From Methylomarinovum caldicuralii (GTDB lineage Bacteria > Pseudomonadota > Gammaproteobacteria > Methylococcales > Methylothermaceae), in assembly GCF_033126985.1 (NCBI RefSeq), contig NZ_AP024714.1, positions 806,001-870,000 on the forward strand: a DNA stretch of 64,000 nucleotides, in the 5' to 3' direction. The notes under the pieces were generated by a model. It was not told the origin of the DNA and did not search any database. It saw nothing but the letters and a program-made list of their open reading frames with translations. Position 1 is the first letter of the stretch. Each line of letters opens with the position of its first letter. Positions 19,797-28,549 of the stretch are shown here, one piece after another. Made by a program: the position numbers and the translations under genes.

Positions 19797-20761
19797 GGGA
19801 CTGGCTGATTCCCTGGCTCAAGTCCCTGGGACTGCACGGCGTGCTGCTGGCGGTGCTGCTGCTGAGCTGGCGGTCGGCGCCGACACCGCCCCCGGCCCCG
19901 CCGCAGCCGCCGGAAATCATCGAGGCGGTGGCGGTGGACGAGACCGCGGTCCAGGAACAACTCCAGCGTCTCAAAGCCAGGGAACAGGCCGAAGTCCAGC
20001 GCCGCGAGCAGCTCAGACGCCAGCGTCTGGCCGAGGAGCGGCGGCTGCAACAGCTGCGCCGCCGCCAGCAGGAGGAACGCCGGCGCCTCAAAGCGCTGGC
20101 CGAGGCCAAACGCCGCAAGGCGGAAGCTGAAGCCCGGCGTCTGGCGGAACTGAAGCAACGCCAGCGCGAGGAGGCCGAGCGCCTCAAGCGCCTGGAGGAA
20201 GCACGCAAGGCGGCGGAGCGCAGGCGTCTGGAGGAACAGAAACGCCGGGAGGCGGAAAGGAAGCGCCAGGCCGAGGAAGCCCGCCGCCGGGCCGAGGCGG
20301 AGAAAAAACGCCAGGCCGAGGAAGCCCGCCGCCGGGCCGAGGCGGAGAAAAAACGCCAGGCCGAGGAAGCCCGCCGCCGGGCCGAGGCGGAGAAAAAACG
20401 CCAGGCCGAAGAAGCCCGCCGCAAGGCCCTCGAGGCCAAGCGCCGGGCGGAGCAGGAAAAGCGCCGCCAGGAAGTGGACAGGCAGGTCAGTCAGACCATG
20501 GCCCGGATCGCCCGGGCAGTGGAACGGGTGTGGCTGCGGCCGCCGGGTTTCCATCCCGGGCTTTCCTGTACAATTCGGGTTCAGGTGGCGCCGGGCGGCC
20601 GGGTGACCGGGGCGCGGGTGGTCAAGTCCAGCGGCGATCCCCGTTTCGACCGCAGCGCCGAGGTGGCGGTGCGCAAGGCCTCGCCGCTGCCGATCCCGGA
20701 CGACGCCGAGGTGGCCGGACAATTCCGGGAATTCAATTTAGTGTTCAATCCGATAGGATAA
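19793..20761 (+). CDS. tolA: Cell-envelope integrity protein TolA
   Basis: 322 residues. One N-terminal membrane helix (about 10-25), a proline-rich stretch, a very long lysine/arginine/glutamate/alanine helix (about 50-225) that spans the periplasm, and a C-terminal TonB/TolA-like domain (SCTIRVQVAPGGRVTGARVVKSSGDPRFDRSAE). It links the TolQR motor to TolB/Pal at the outer membrane during constriction. The central helix holds a near-perfect triple 45-bp repeat. Confidence 0.94.
   Translation: MRDWLIPWLKSLGLHGVLLAVLLLSWRSAPTPPPAPPQPPEIIEAVAVDETAVQEQLQRLKAREQAEVQRREQLRRQRLAEERRLQQLRRRQQEERRRLKALAEAKRRKAEAEARRLAELKQRQREEAERLKRLEEARKAAERRRLEEQKRREAERKRQAEEARRRAEAEKKRQAEEARRRAEAEKKRQAEEARRRAEAEKKRQAEEARRKALEAKRRAEQEKRRQEVDRQVSQTMARIARAVERVWLRPPGFHPGLSCTIRVQVAPGGRVTGARVVKSSGDPRFDRSAEVAVRKASPLPIPDDAEVAGQFREFNLVFNPIG
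20261..20395 (+). repeat. Triple 45-bp tandem repeat in tolA
   Basis: Three almost identical 45-bp units encoding (K)RQAEEARRRAEAEK, followed by a diverging partial fourth unit. Each unit is a whole number of codons, so gain or loss changes the length of the TolA periplasmic helix without a frameshift. Confidence 0.9.
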
Positions 20762-20767
20762 CCTTCC

Positions 20768-22057
20768 ATGCGACGCAGATTCTTGGCTTCGTGGCTGGGT
20801 CTGGCGCTGTTGCTGTGCAGCGCCGTCCGTGCCGAACTGACCATCGAGATCACCCGCGGCATCGAAGGGGCCATTCCCATCGCCGTGGCGCCCTTCGCCT
20901 GGACGGGGCCCACGCCCCCGCCGGTGGACGTGGCGGCGGTGATACGGGCCGATCTGGCCCGCAGCGGTCAGTTCCGCCCCCTCCCGCCCCGGGAAATGCT
21001 CACCCGTCCCGCCGCTGTCCCCGAGGCGGTCAACTGGCGGGTGTGGCAGACCCTGGGACAGGATTATCTGGTCATCGGCCGGGTGGAATCCCCCAGCCCG
21101 GAACGTTACGAAGTCCAGTTCCACCTGCTCGATGTTTACCGCAAGGAGGCGCTGGCGGGCTACCGTCTGCCGGCAAAATCCACCGGCCTGCGCAAGACCG
21201 CCCACCGCATCGCCGATCTCATCTACGAGAAGATCACCGGCAGGCCGGGGGCCTTCGCCACCCGCATCGCCTACGTCACCGTCACCGAGGAGGACGGCCG
21301 CCGCATCTACCGGCTGCAGATCGCCGATGCCGATGGTTACAACCCGCGCACGGTGGTGATTTCCCCGGAACCCTTGATGTCGCCGGCATGGTCGCCGGAC
21401 GGGCAGCAGATCGCCTACGTGTCCTTCGAGCGCCGCCGTCCGGCCATCTATGTGCAGACCCTGGCCACCGGGGCGCGGGAGAAGATCGCCGCCTTCCCCG
21501 GCATCAACGGCGCGCCGGCGTGGTCACCGGACGGCGGCAGGCTGGCGCTGACCCTTTCCAAGGACGGCAGTCCTGACATCTATGTGCTCGATCTGGCCAG
21601 CCGCCGCCTGCGGCGCCTGACCCACAGCTTCGCCATCGACACCGAGCCGGCGTGGTCGCCGGATGGCAAGACCCTGGTGTTCACTTCCGACCGGGGCGGC
21701 AGCCCGCAAATCTATACCATCCCCGCCAAGGGCGGGGCGGTGCGGCGCCTGACCTTCCAGGGCAATTACAACGCCCGCGCCACCTTCTCCCCGGACGGCG
21801 GCAAACTGGCTCTGGTCCACGGGGGAGAGGGCTATCGCATTGCCGTGCTCGATCTGGCCAGCGGCCGGCTGCAGGTCCTCACCGACGGCCCCCTGGACGA
21901 ATCTCCCAGTTTCGCCCCCAATGGCAGTATGATTCTCTATGCCACCCAGGCGGGTGGCCGCGGCCAGTTGGCGGCGGTGTCGGTGGACGGCCGGGTCCGG
22001 CAGCGGCTCGGGACCGAGAAAGGGGACGTGCGCGAACCGGCGTGGTCGCCGTTTTGA
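20768..22057 (+). CDS. tolB: Tol-Pal periplasmic beta-propeller TolB
   Basis: 429 residues. Signal peptide 1-20 (WLGLALLLCSAVRA), N-terminal TolB domain (LTIEITRGIEGAIPIAVAPF), then a six-blade propeller with repeated WSPDG turns (SPAWSPDGQQIAYVS, PAWSPDGGRLALT, PAWSPDGKTLVFTSDR, ATFSPDGGKLAL). Binds Pal and TolA. Six base pairs after tolA. Intact, normal length. Confidence 0.96.
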   Translation: MRRRFLASWLGLALLLCSAVRAELTIEITRGIEGAIPIAVAPFAWTGPTPPPVDVAAVIRADLARSGQFRPLPPREMLTRPAAVPEAVNWRVWQTLGQDYLVIGRVESPSPERYEVQFHLLDVYRKEALAGYRLPAKSTGLRKTAHRIADLIYEKITGRPGAFATRIAYVTVTEEDGRRIYRLQIADADGYNPRTVVISPEPLMSPAWSPDGQQIAYVSFERRRPAIYVQTLATGAREKIAAFPGINGAPAWSPDGGRLALTLSKDGSPDIYVLDLASRRLRRLTHSFAIDTEPAWSPDGKTLVFTSDRGGSPQIYTIPAKGGAVRRLTFQGNYNARATFSPDGGKLALVHGGEGYRIAVLDLASGRLQVLTDGPLDESPSFAPNGSMILYATQAGGRGQLAAVSVDGRVRQRLGTEKGDVREPAWSPF

Positions 22058-22073
22058 AGCGGAGGATAAAACG

Positions 22074-22625
22074 ATGAAACGATGGTTGGGACTCGGATTG
22101 GTGTTGGCCCTGGCAGGTTGCAAGACCCTGACTGGGAGCGATCAGGAATCCCGGGCGGGCGCCCGGGCGGCGGGGGCGCAGGCCGAGGCGGCGCGCACCC
22201 AGGGGCTGGCCGGTGAGGAAGGGGCGACTCTCTACGAGGTGCAGCGCGGCGTTTCCGAAGACGCAGGGCCCGGCGCCGATGCCGGCGCCCTGCTGCAGCG
22301 CCGTACCCTGTACTTCGACTTCGACAGCGCCCAGGTGCGGCCGGAGGACGTGCCGGTGGTGCAGGCCCACGCCCGCTATCTGGTCGATCACCCGCAGTTG
22401 CAGGTCACTCTGGAAGGGCATACCGACGAACGCGGTTCGCGCGAATACAACGTCGCCCTGGGCGAGGCCCGGGCCAAGGCGGTGGCGCGGCTGCTGGAGT
22501 TGAACGGCGTGCCGGCCCGGCGCATCCACGTCGTTTCCTACGGTGAGGAAAAGCCGGTGGCCCTGGGCCACGACGAGACCGCCTGGGCCAAGAACCGGCG
22601 GGTGGAGATCGTCTATGGCCGTTAA
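22074..22625 (+). CDS. pal: Peptidoglycan-associated lipoprotein Pal
   Basis: 183 residues. Lipobox LALAGC with the acylated cysteine at C16; then a spacer and an OmpA-like peptidoglycan-binding domain (LYFDFDSAQVRPED, LEGHTDERGSREYN, KNRRVEIVY). Start chosen so that the lipoprotein signal is complete; GGAGG precedes the ATG. Its stop overlaps the cpoB start. Confidence 0.96.
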   Translation: MKRWLGLGLVLALAGCKTLTGSDQESRAGARAAGAQAEAARTQGLAGEEGATLYEVQRGVSEDAGPGADAGALLQRRTLYFDFDSAQVRPEDVPVVQAHARYLVDHPQLQVTLEGHTDERGSREYNVALGEARAKAVARLLELNGVPARRIHVVSYGEEKPVALGHDETAWAKNRRVEIVYGR

Positions 22626-23343
22626 GCGCGCGGTTTTGGCGCTGGGGCTGGCGGCGGCGTTTCCGGCCCTGGCCGGGGACGAGGACCTGGAACGCCGGGT
22701 CCGGCTGCTGGAGCAGCGCCTGTCCAGCCAGGCGCTGATGGACATGCTGCAGCGGGTCGATACCCTGCAGCGGGAGGTCCAGGCTCTGCGCGGCCAGGTG
22801 GAAGCGCTGCAGCACGAGGTGGAGCGGCTGCGTCAGGCTGCCCCTGCCGGGGCAGCCCCGGCGACCGTGACGTCCGCGCCGGAGGCGCCGCCTGTGCCTC
22901 CCGCCGCGGCGGCATCGCCCCCGGCCGTTGAGGAACAGGCCCAGCCGGCCGATCCCGAGGCGATCCGGCAGGCCTACCGCCAGGCCTTCGACCTGCTTCA
23001 GGCCGGGCATTACGATGCCGCCATCGACGCCTTTTCCACCTTCCTGCAGCGTCATCCCGATGCTCCCCTGGCTCCCAACGCTTACTACTGGCTCGGCGAG
23101 GCCTATTACGTCAAGCGGGATTTCCGCGCCGCCGCCGATGCCTTCCGCCAGGTGGTGGAACACTTCCCGGACAGCGCCAAGGTGCCGGACGCCCTGCTCA
23201 AGCTCGGTTACATCGCTGAAGCCCAAGGGGACCGACAGGCGGCCAGGCGCTATCTGGAGAAGGTGCGCGACACCTGGCCCACCGCCCACGCCGCCCAACT
23301 GGCCGCCGAACGCCTGGCGCGGATGGAACAAGCGCGTCCTTGA
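22615..23343 (+). CDS. cpoB: Cell division coordinator CpoB (YbgF)
   Basis: 242 residues. Signal peptide about 1-20, a trimerising coiled coil (about 25-72, LEQRLSSQALMDMLQRVDTLQREVQ), an Ala/Pro linker, then TPR repeats (AFDLLQAGHYDAAIDAFSTFL; YYWLGEAYYVKRDFRAAADAF; ALLKLGYIAEAQGDRQAARRYL). Links peptidoglycan synthesis to Tol-Pal constriction. The ATG lies inside the pal stop region, giving an 11-bp overlap. Confidence 0.93.
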   Translation: MAVKRAVLALGLAAAFPALAGDEDLERRVRLLEQRLSSQALMDMLQRVDTLQREVQALRGQVEALQHEVERLRQAAPAGAAPATVTSAPEAPPVPPAAAASPPAVEEQAQPADPEAIRQAYRQAFDLLQAGHYDAAIDAFSTFLQRHPDAPLAPNAYYWLGEAYYVKRDFRAAADAFRQVVEHFPDSAKVPDALLKLGYIAEAQGDRQAARRYLEKVRDTWPTAHAAQLAAERLARMEQARP

Positions 23344-23347
23344 GTCT

Positions 23348-23992
23348 GTGAGCGAAACCCTGAAGATCAAGGAAATCTTCCTCTCGATTCAGGGGGAGGC
23401 GGACACGGCCGGCTGGCCGACAGTGTTCGTGCGCCTGAGCGGCTGTCCGCTGCGCTGCCGTTGGTGCGACACCGCCTATGCCTTTCAGGGCGGCGAGCGC
23501 CTGAGTCTTGAGGCCGTCGTCGCCCGGGTCGGTGATTATGGGGTCCGCCATGTCACCGTCACCGGCGGTGAGCCGCTGGCCCAGCCCGCCTGCTTGGCGC
23601 TGCTGACCCGGCTGGCCGACGCTGGTTTTGCCGTGTCCCTGGAAACCAGCGGGGCGCTGGACGTTTCCGGGGTCGATCCGCGGGTGGTCAAGGTCATGGA
23701 TCTGAAGCCGCCCGCCTCCGGCGAGGCGGCGCGCAACCGCTGGGAGAATCTGGCTTTCCTGCAGCCGGCCGACCAGGTCAAGTTCGTCATCGCCGACCGC
23801 GGTGACTACGAGTGGTCCCGGGAACAGGTGGCGCGTCACGCCCTGGCCGGGCGCTGTCAGGTGCTGTTCTCGCCGGTGGCGGGAGAACTTCCGCCGCGGC
23901 GATTGGCCGAATGGATTCTGGAAGACCGCCTGCCGGTGCGGTTCCAGTTACAGCTTCACAAACTGTTATGGGGCGATCAGCCCGGACGGTGA
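23348..23992 (+). CDS. queE: 7-carboxy-7-deazaguanine synthase QueE
   Basis: 214-residue radical SAM enzyme of queuosine synthesis converting 6-carboxytetrahydropterin to CDG. The cluster cysteines are C33, C37 and C40 (CX3CX2C), preceded by KIKEIFLSIQGEADTAG; the glycine-rich SAM loop is TVTGGEPLAQ. Start is GTG 23348, 4 bp after the cpoB stop. Partners queC (next plus-strand gene) and queD (32993) are in the window. Confidence 0.95.
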   Translation: MSETLKIKEIFLSIQGEADTAGWPTVFVRLSGCPLRCRWCDTAYAFQGGERLSLEAVVARVGDYGVRHVTVTGGEPLAQPACLALLTRLADAGFAVSLETSGALDVSGVDPRVVKVMDLKPPASGEAARNRWENLAFLQPADQVKFVIADRGDYEWSREQVARHALAGRCQVLFSPVAGELPPRRLAEWILEDRLPVRFQLQLHKLLWGDQPGR

Positions 23993-24000
23993 GGGAAGGT

Positions 24001-24561
24001 TCAGGGCCAGAGCCGCTGCAGGTCGATCTTCACAGCACAGGGGGCAAGATCGAGGGTCAGTACGGCGGTGGCGGGAGGGTGTTCCTGGTAATCCCGGCCT
24101 GTCAGTTCGAGCACCCTGAGGCGGCGTTCGGCGGGATCGACGATGAGATAGAAACGCACGCCCTGCTTGGCGTAGAGTCGGCGCTTGAGTTGTTCATCCT
24201 TGCTGCGGGTCGCCGGGGACAAAACCTCGACGATCAGCCGGGGAGGGTGGGTCAGGTAGTCCTCGCTGACCGGTTCGCAGGTCACCAGGATGTCCGGCTT
24301 GACCACGGTGTCATCGCTTACGATCCAATCGGTTTCGTAAACTGCGATGCAGTCGGGGCAGGATTCCAGAGCAGTTTCGATCTGCACGAACAGGCGTCCG
24401 GCGATGCGTTGGTGGAGGAAAGAAGGACTGGGTACCATAGCGTAGGGGATGCCCTCGATCAGTTCCCAGTCGCCTTCCCACTTGCGATAGTCGGTGACAG
24501 TATAGTGGGGAAGATATTCCGGTTTCAGCATCGGCTTTGTCACAACGCAGCAGTCAGACAA
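24001..24561 (-). CDS. Uma2-family putative endonuclease (DUF820)
   Basis: 186 residues (or 176 from the ATG at 24531) of the Uma2/DUF820 family, a PD-(D/E)XK-fold group abundant in cyanobacteria and some gammaproteobacteria. Core motifs: [28 protein letters not shown] (catalytic D) and [10 protein letters not shown] (catalytic E) with the tail [19 protein letters not shown]. Inserted on the minus strand between queE and queC, overlapping neither functional start. Role unknown; family often occurs near mobile DNA. Confidence 0.85.
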   Translation of the reverse strand: MSDCCVVTKPMLKPEYLPHYTVTDYRKWEGDWELIEGIPYAMVPSPSFLHQRIAGRLFVQIETALESCPDCIAVYETDWIVSDDTVVKPDILVTCEPVSEDYLTHPPRLIVEVLSPATRSKDEQLKRRLYAKQGVRFYLIVDPAERRLRVLELTGRDYQEHPPATAVLTLDLAPCAVKIDLQRLWP

Positions 24562-24566
24562 GATTC

Positions 24567-25247
24567 ATGGTAGCACGCAAAAAAGCCGTCGTCCTCCTCT
24601 CCGGAGGGCTCGATTCCATGACCACCCTGCTCATCGCCAAAGCGCAGGGATTCGAATGCCACGCCCTCAGCTTCGACTACGGCCAGCGGCAGCGGGCCGA
24701 GCTGGAGGCGGCCCGGCGCATCGCCCAAAGGTACGGCGCCGCGGCCCACAAGGTCGTCCGCATCGGCCTCGACGATATCGGCGGTTCGGCGCTGACGGAC
24801 GCCGCCATCGCCGTGCCGGAAACCCCCAGCGAAGGGATTCCAGTGACCTACGTGCCGGCCCGCAACACCGTGTTTCTCGCCTTCGCCCTGGGATACGCGG
24901 AGGTGTTGGGGGCGTTCGACATTTTCATCGGCGTCAACGCCGTGGACTACTCCGGTTATCCCGACTGCCGCCCCGAGTACATCGAGGCCTTCGAGCGGCT
25001 GGCTAATCTGGCCACCAAGGCCGGGGTGGAAGGCGGGCGCTTTGCCATCCACGCGCCGCTGATCCGGCTCAGCAAGGCCGAGATCATCCGCAAAGGCATC
25101 GAACTGGGGGCCGACTACAGTCTGGCGGTGTCGTGCTATGCCGCCGACGCCGAGGGCCGGGCCTGCGGCAAGTGCGACGCCTGCCGCTTCCGCGCCGAGG
25201 GTTTCCGCGCCGCCGGGGTGGCGGATCCGACCCGCTACCAGGATTGA
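24567..25247 (+). CDS. queC: 7-cyano-7-deazaguanine synthase QueC
   Basis: 226 residues (start ATG 24567; longer upstream frame not needed). ATP-pyrophosphatase loop SGGLDS at about 12-17; four zinc cysteines at the C terminus ([19 protein letters not shown]). Converts CDG to preQ0 for queuosine tRNA modification. The queE-queC pair is normally adjacent; here a Uma2 gene on the other strand has come between them. Confidence 0.95.
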   Translation: MVARKKAVVLLSGGLDSMTTLLIAKAQGFECHALSFDYGQRQRAELEAARRIAQRYGAAAHKVVRIGLDDIGGSALTDAAIAVPETPSEGIPVTYVPARNTVFLAFALGYAEVLGAFDIFIGVNAVDYSGYPDCRPEYIEAFERLANLATKAGVEGGRFAIHAPLIRLSKAEIIRKGIELGADYSLAVSCYAADAEGRACGKCDACRFRAEGFRAAGVADPTRYQD

Positions 25248-25262
25248 GAACTCTCTCCTGCC

Positions 25263-25400
25263 TCAGCGCCGCCAGACGGCCACCAGGCGGAGGCATTCCC
25301 GGCGCAGCGGGCAGTTGCGCTTGCGGCAGAAGTAGCGTTCGTCGCTGCGAAAGCACAGCGGTTTGCGCGGGGGCGGGAGATTCTTGATCGCGGTCTGCAT
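25263..25400 (-). CDS. Very small Cys-rich protein
   Basis: 45-residue frame beginning MQTAIKNLPPPRKPLCFRSD and ending LVAVWRR. It has four cysteines in a CFRSDERYFCRKRNCPLRREC arrangement, suggesting a small metal-binding knuckle. A good AGGAG lies 8 bp before the ATG. It is convergent with queC. I do not recognise a characterised family. Confidence 0.5.
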   Translation of the reverse strand: MQTAIKNLPPPRKPLCFRSDERYFCRKRNCPLRRECLRLVAVWRR

Positions 25401-25546
25401 GGCGATGCTCCTGTCCACAGGTGGGGATAGATTCCCAAGCGGGAACCGTGCCAGGATTCATGCCATACAGATCAAGGACTTGCTTCGGCTGTGGGAGAGG
25501 CGCTGGGGCTTTTGCCGCAGCCGTGCGGCTTTTGCCGGAAAGCGGG

Positions 25547-26116
25547 TCAGATCTCGGTCTGGAAGACGGCTTCCAGGGTCACGCTCAGGCCGTCCAGCAC
25601 TTTCGGGGTCACGGTGCCCTCGCCGCTGGCGAAGCTGACCGAAGCGTAGGCGCCGCCGTCCAGCCCCAGCACGTCCACTGCCCGGTTGCCCGGGTCCATC
25701 AGTCAGTATTCCCGCACCCCGAAGCGTTCGTACAAGCGCTGCTTGAGGGCGTAGTCGCGGTGGACCGAAGACGGGGAGACGATCTCCACTACCAGGTCGG
25801 GCGGGCCGAAGATGCCCCGTTCCTGGATGATGTCGCGGCGCTGCCGGGCGACGAACAGGATGTCCGGCTGGACGACGTTTTCGGGACTGAGGATGACGTC
25901 GATGGGAGCGTGGAAGACGTATCCCAGCTTGCGCTCCCGCACGAACTCGAACAGCAGCACTTCCAGATTGCGGGAGTACCATTGGTGAAACGAGGAAGGC
26001 GCGGGAACCATCAGCAGTTCTCCTGCGATGATCTCGTAACGGCGCTCATCGTCCAGCGCCAGATAATCCTCGTAGGTCCAGCGGCGGGTCTCCCGGGGCA
26101 GGGCGGCGGTGGGCAT
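25547..26116 (-). pseudogene. Uma2-family gene interrupted by in-frame TGA
   Basis: Second Uma2/DUF820 gene. The reading frame is intact for 137 codons (MPTAALPRETRRWTYEDYLA, VQPDILFV, DLVVEIVSPSS, ERFGVREY), then hits TGA at 25703-25705 exactly where Uma2 proteins have Trp in EYWLMDP. The same frame continues for 51 more codons (LMDPGNRAVDVL to EAVFQTEI) and stops at 25547, giving a full-length 189-residue family protein if TGA is read through. A single G-to-A change in TGG explains it. Probably a recent pseudogene; catalytic D and E precede the stop, so residual activity is conceivable. Confidence 0.75.
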
Positions 26117-26169
26117 GGCGAATCCTCGTAAGGAGTCTTCATCGACATTTTACCTTTCGGGAGGGGGCT

Positions 26170-26230
26170 GGGAAGGACCCGCCGGACCGAAATTCGTCCG
26201 TAAATTTAGGTCCGGGGCGGCCTTCCCCCC
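26170..26230. repeat. REP-like hairpin repeat, copy 1 (btuB downstream side)
   Basis: Imperfect palindrome centred on GGACCGAAATTCGTCCG / AAATTTAGGTCC with GC-rich arms ending GGAAGG/CCTTCC. A near-identical core occurs at 28441-28500 on the other side of btuB. Located between the Uma2 pseudogene start and the btuB stop, so it could also end btuB transcription. Confidence 0.75.
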
Positions 26231-26264
26231 GACGCAAGTTGAATAACAACTGCCGAGGCGCGCC

Positions 26265-28133
26265 TCAGAAGGTCAGCCGGAATCCCCCGTATCCCGCCAC
26301 CCGGCTGGTGCCGTAGCCGGGCACTTCCTCGTATTCCTGGTCGAAGGCGTTGTCGATGCGGCCGTACAGGGTCAGCCAGCGGTTGATCCGGTAGTCGCCG
26401 GCCAGGTTGACCACCACGTAGCCCGGCAGCTTGCGCTTGATGCTGAAGGCGCTGAAACGGCGGCTGCCCACCGTCAGGACGTTGACGTGGAAGTGGGCCG
26501 CCTCGGTCAGGGTCAGGTCGGCGTCGAAACTGCCCTTGTGGCGGGGGCGGCGCAGCAACTGCTGCTCCTGGTCGTCCTCGGTGTTGGTGTAGGTGTAGGT
26601 GCCGCGCAGGGTTAGAAAATCCAGCGGCCGGATTTCCGCATAGGTTTCCAGCCCGGCGCTGCGGGCGCTGGCAACGTTGACGTAGCCGGTGCCGAACTGG
26701 AAGTCGATCAGGTTGCTGAACTGGTTGTGGAACCAGGTCGCCCCGAAAAGAATCCGTTCGTCCCAGAAGCTCTGGTCCACCCCCACCTCCCAGCCGCGGC
26801 TGCGCTCCGGTTCCAGGTCGCGGTTGCCGACAGGGCCGAAGGCTCCGGCCGGGGCGAACAGCTGATACAGGCTCGGGGCCTTGAAGCCCTTGCCGTAGCT
26901 GCCGCGCAGCTTGGTGCCGGTTTCCGGTATCAGCACCGCCTGGGTGACGCGCCAGGTGACCTTGTCGCCGGCGTGTTCGTGATCGTCGAAGCGGACCCCG
27001 GCGCTGGTGACGAAACGCTCCAGCCACTTGACCCGGTTCTCGCCGTAATAGCCGTTGATGGTGGCCGAGTGGGTGGGGAGGGTGTCGGCGTTCATCCATT
27101 CGGTTTCGCTGGTGACGCCGAACACCAGGGTATCCCAGTCGGTGGGGGTGACGGTGTTCTGCCAGTCGAGCTTGAACTTTTCGCCGCGGAAGGCGCTGTT
27201 GTCGACGAAGGTGTCGGCCGGATCGGGGCGGTCGCGGGTGTGGCGTTCGGTGCGGCTGTAGGACAGGCGCAGCTGCTGGCGCCACAGGTGGTCGAACAAA
27301 TCCAGGGTACCCTGGGTGCGGGCGAAGACCTGATCGCTGTCCTGACGGTAGTTGGGATCGTCGCAGCCGGGGCCGCCGCAGTTGTCGAGATCGGCCTCGC
27401 TGTGATGGAAACGCACCACCGCATCCAGGCTCAGATTGTCCAGCGCCTGCCAGTCGGCGCGGGCCGAGACGGTGGTGTTCTTGTAACCGTCGTCCTCGTG
27501 GTTGCCCAGGCGGCTGTCGGCGGCGGAAAAACCGTCGCTGTGCAGTTGGCTGGCGGCGATGCTGTAACCCAGGCGGTCGTATCCGCCGCTGGCGTTACCG
27601 CCCAGCTTCCAAGTGCCGTAACTGCCGCCTTCGGCATTGAAACCGAAGCGGGGTTGGCCTCGGCCCTGTTTGGTGAAGATCTGGATCACGCCGCCGATGG
27701 CGTCACCGCCGTACAGAGTGCTCTGGGGGCCGCGGAGGATTTCGATGCGTTCGATGTTATCCACGGTCAGATGGGCGAAATCGAAACCGGCGCCGGGACT
27801 GGCCGGGTCGTTGACCTCGATGCCGTCGATCAGCACCAGGGTGTGCTGGGAATTGGCGCCGCGCAGGAACACCGAGGTGGTCCTGCCCAGGCCGCCGTTC
27901 TGGACCACGTCGAGGCCGGGCACACTGCGCAGCAGGTCGGCGACGGTGAAGACCTTGCGCGCGGCGATGTCTTCGGCGGTGATGATGGTGATGCTGCTAC
28001 CGCTCTCACGCACCGGGACCGGGATCCGGCTGGCGGTGACGGTCAGGGTGTCGAGGCGGCTGGGGGGAGGATCGGCGGCCAGGGCCGCGGTTGCCGGCAG
28101 GGCCAGCAGCAGTGTACGAAGTTTGCAAGTCAT
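26265..28133 (-). CDS. btuB: TonB-dependent vitamin B12 outer-membrane receptor BtuB
   Basis: 622-residue beta-barrel receptor. Signal peptide about 1-20 (LLLALPATAALAA); TonB box region DTLTVTAS at about 27-34; plug domain with ILRGPQSTLYGGDAIGGVI; barrel ending in GGFRLTF with terminal Phe for BAM assembly. Start at ATG 28133 has GGGAGA upstream; the 25 earlier in-frame codons fall inside the 5' leader. A cobalamin riboswitch in that leader fixes the ligand as B12/cobamide. TonB-ExbBD themselves are not in the window. Confidence 0.95.
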   Translation of the reverse strand: MTCKLRTLLLALPATAALAADPPPSRLDTLTVTASRIPVPVRESGSSITIITAEDIAARKVFTVADLLRSVPGLDVVQNGGLGRTTSVFLRGANSQHTLVLIDGIEVNDPASPGAGFDFAHLTVDNIERIEILRGPQSTLYGGDAIGGVIQIFTKQGRGQPRFGFNAEGGSYGTWKLGGNASGGYDRLGYSIAASQLHSDGFSAADSRLGNHEDDGYKNTTVSARADWQALDNLSLDAVVRFHHSEADLDNCGGPGCDDPNYRQDSDQVFARTQGTLDLFDHLWRQQLRLSYSRTERHTRDRPDPADTFVDNSAFRGEKFKLDWQNTVTPTDWDTLVFGVTSETEWMNADTLPTHSATINGYYGENRVKWLERFVTSAGVRFDDHEHAGDKVTWRVTQAVLIPETGTKLRGSYGKGFKAPSLYQLFAPAGAFGPVGNRDLEPERSRGWEVGVDQSFWDERILFGATWFHNQFSNLIDFQFGTGYVNVASARSAGLETYAEIRPLDFLTLRGTYTYTNTEDDQEQQLLRRPRHKGSFDADLTLTEAAHFHVNVLTVGSRRFSAFSIKRKLPGYVVVNLAGDYRINRWLTLYGRIDNAFDQEYEEVPGYGTSRVAGYGGFRLTF

Positions 28134-28210
28134 GGCATGTCTCCCAGCGGGCGTGCCCACCGCACGCCCCAAGGTGGATCGACACGGCGCCGGCGGCGCC
28201 GCACCCACCT

Positions 28211-28390
28211 ACCAGGCCGGTCTCCGGGCTCGTGAGTGCCGCTTGGGCCGGCGGACCGCCTTCCCGGGTCTCCCTGACCCGGTGGCATCTTGGCCGCCTT
28301 GACTCACCTACCGTTGCGGGGGCAGCGCCGGACTTCGACCGGCTTCCCGTTTCACCCTTTGCAGAGCACCTGGCAGGGGCGCCTATTGTA
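28211..28390 (-). promoter_or_regulatory. Cobalamin riboswitch of btuB
   Basis: Read on the minus strand the leader contains the hallmark core GCTGCCCCCGCAACGGTA, the upstream AAAGGGTGAAACGGGAA segment, and the B12 box AGCCCGGAGACCGGCC shortly before the btuB ribosome-binding site. Length about 180 nt fits the class. Binding of adenosylcobalamin or another cobalamin should repress btuB expression, probably by hiding the ribosome-binding site or terminating. Confidence 0.95.
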
Positions 28391-28440
28391 GGGGGTGGCG
28401 GGAGAAATGCAACTCAGGACCCTGTTACCTCTGGGGTCGG

Positions 28441-28500
28441 GGAAGGGTCTGCCGGACCGAAATTCATCCGTGAATTTAGGCCCGGCGCGGCCCTCCCTGG
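28441..28500. repeat. REP-like hairpin repeat, copy 2 (upstream of btuB)
   Basis: Same core as the 26170-26230 element with four or five substitutions (GGACCGAAATTCATCCG / GAATTTAGGCCC). It lies between the btuB riboswitch promoter and the end of the BtuM-like gene. Confidence 0.75.
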
Positions 28501-28549
28501 CCGCTGACAGACCCTTCTCCCGCCCCCTTGGGCAGAAGTGACAGATGAG

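Noticed and set aside
25700-25708. TGA read as tryptophan or selenocysteine in the Uma2 gene
   Set aside because: TGA ends many genes here, and no selenocysteine insertion element was recognised; a point mutation is simpler.
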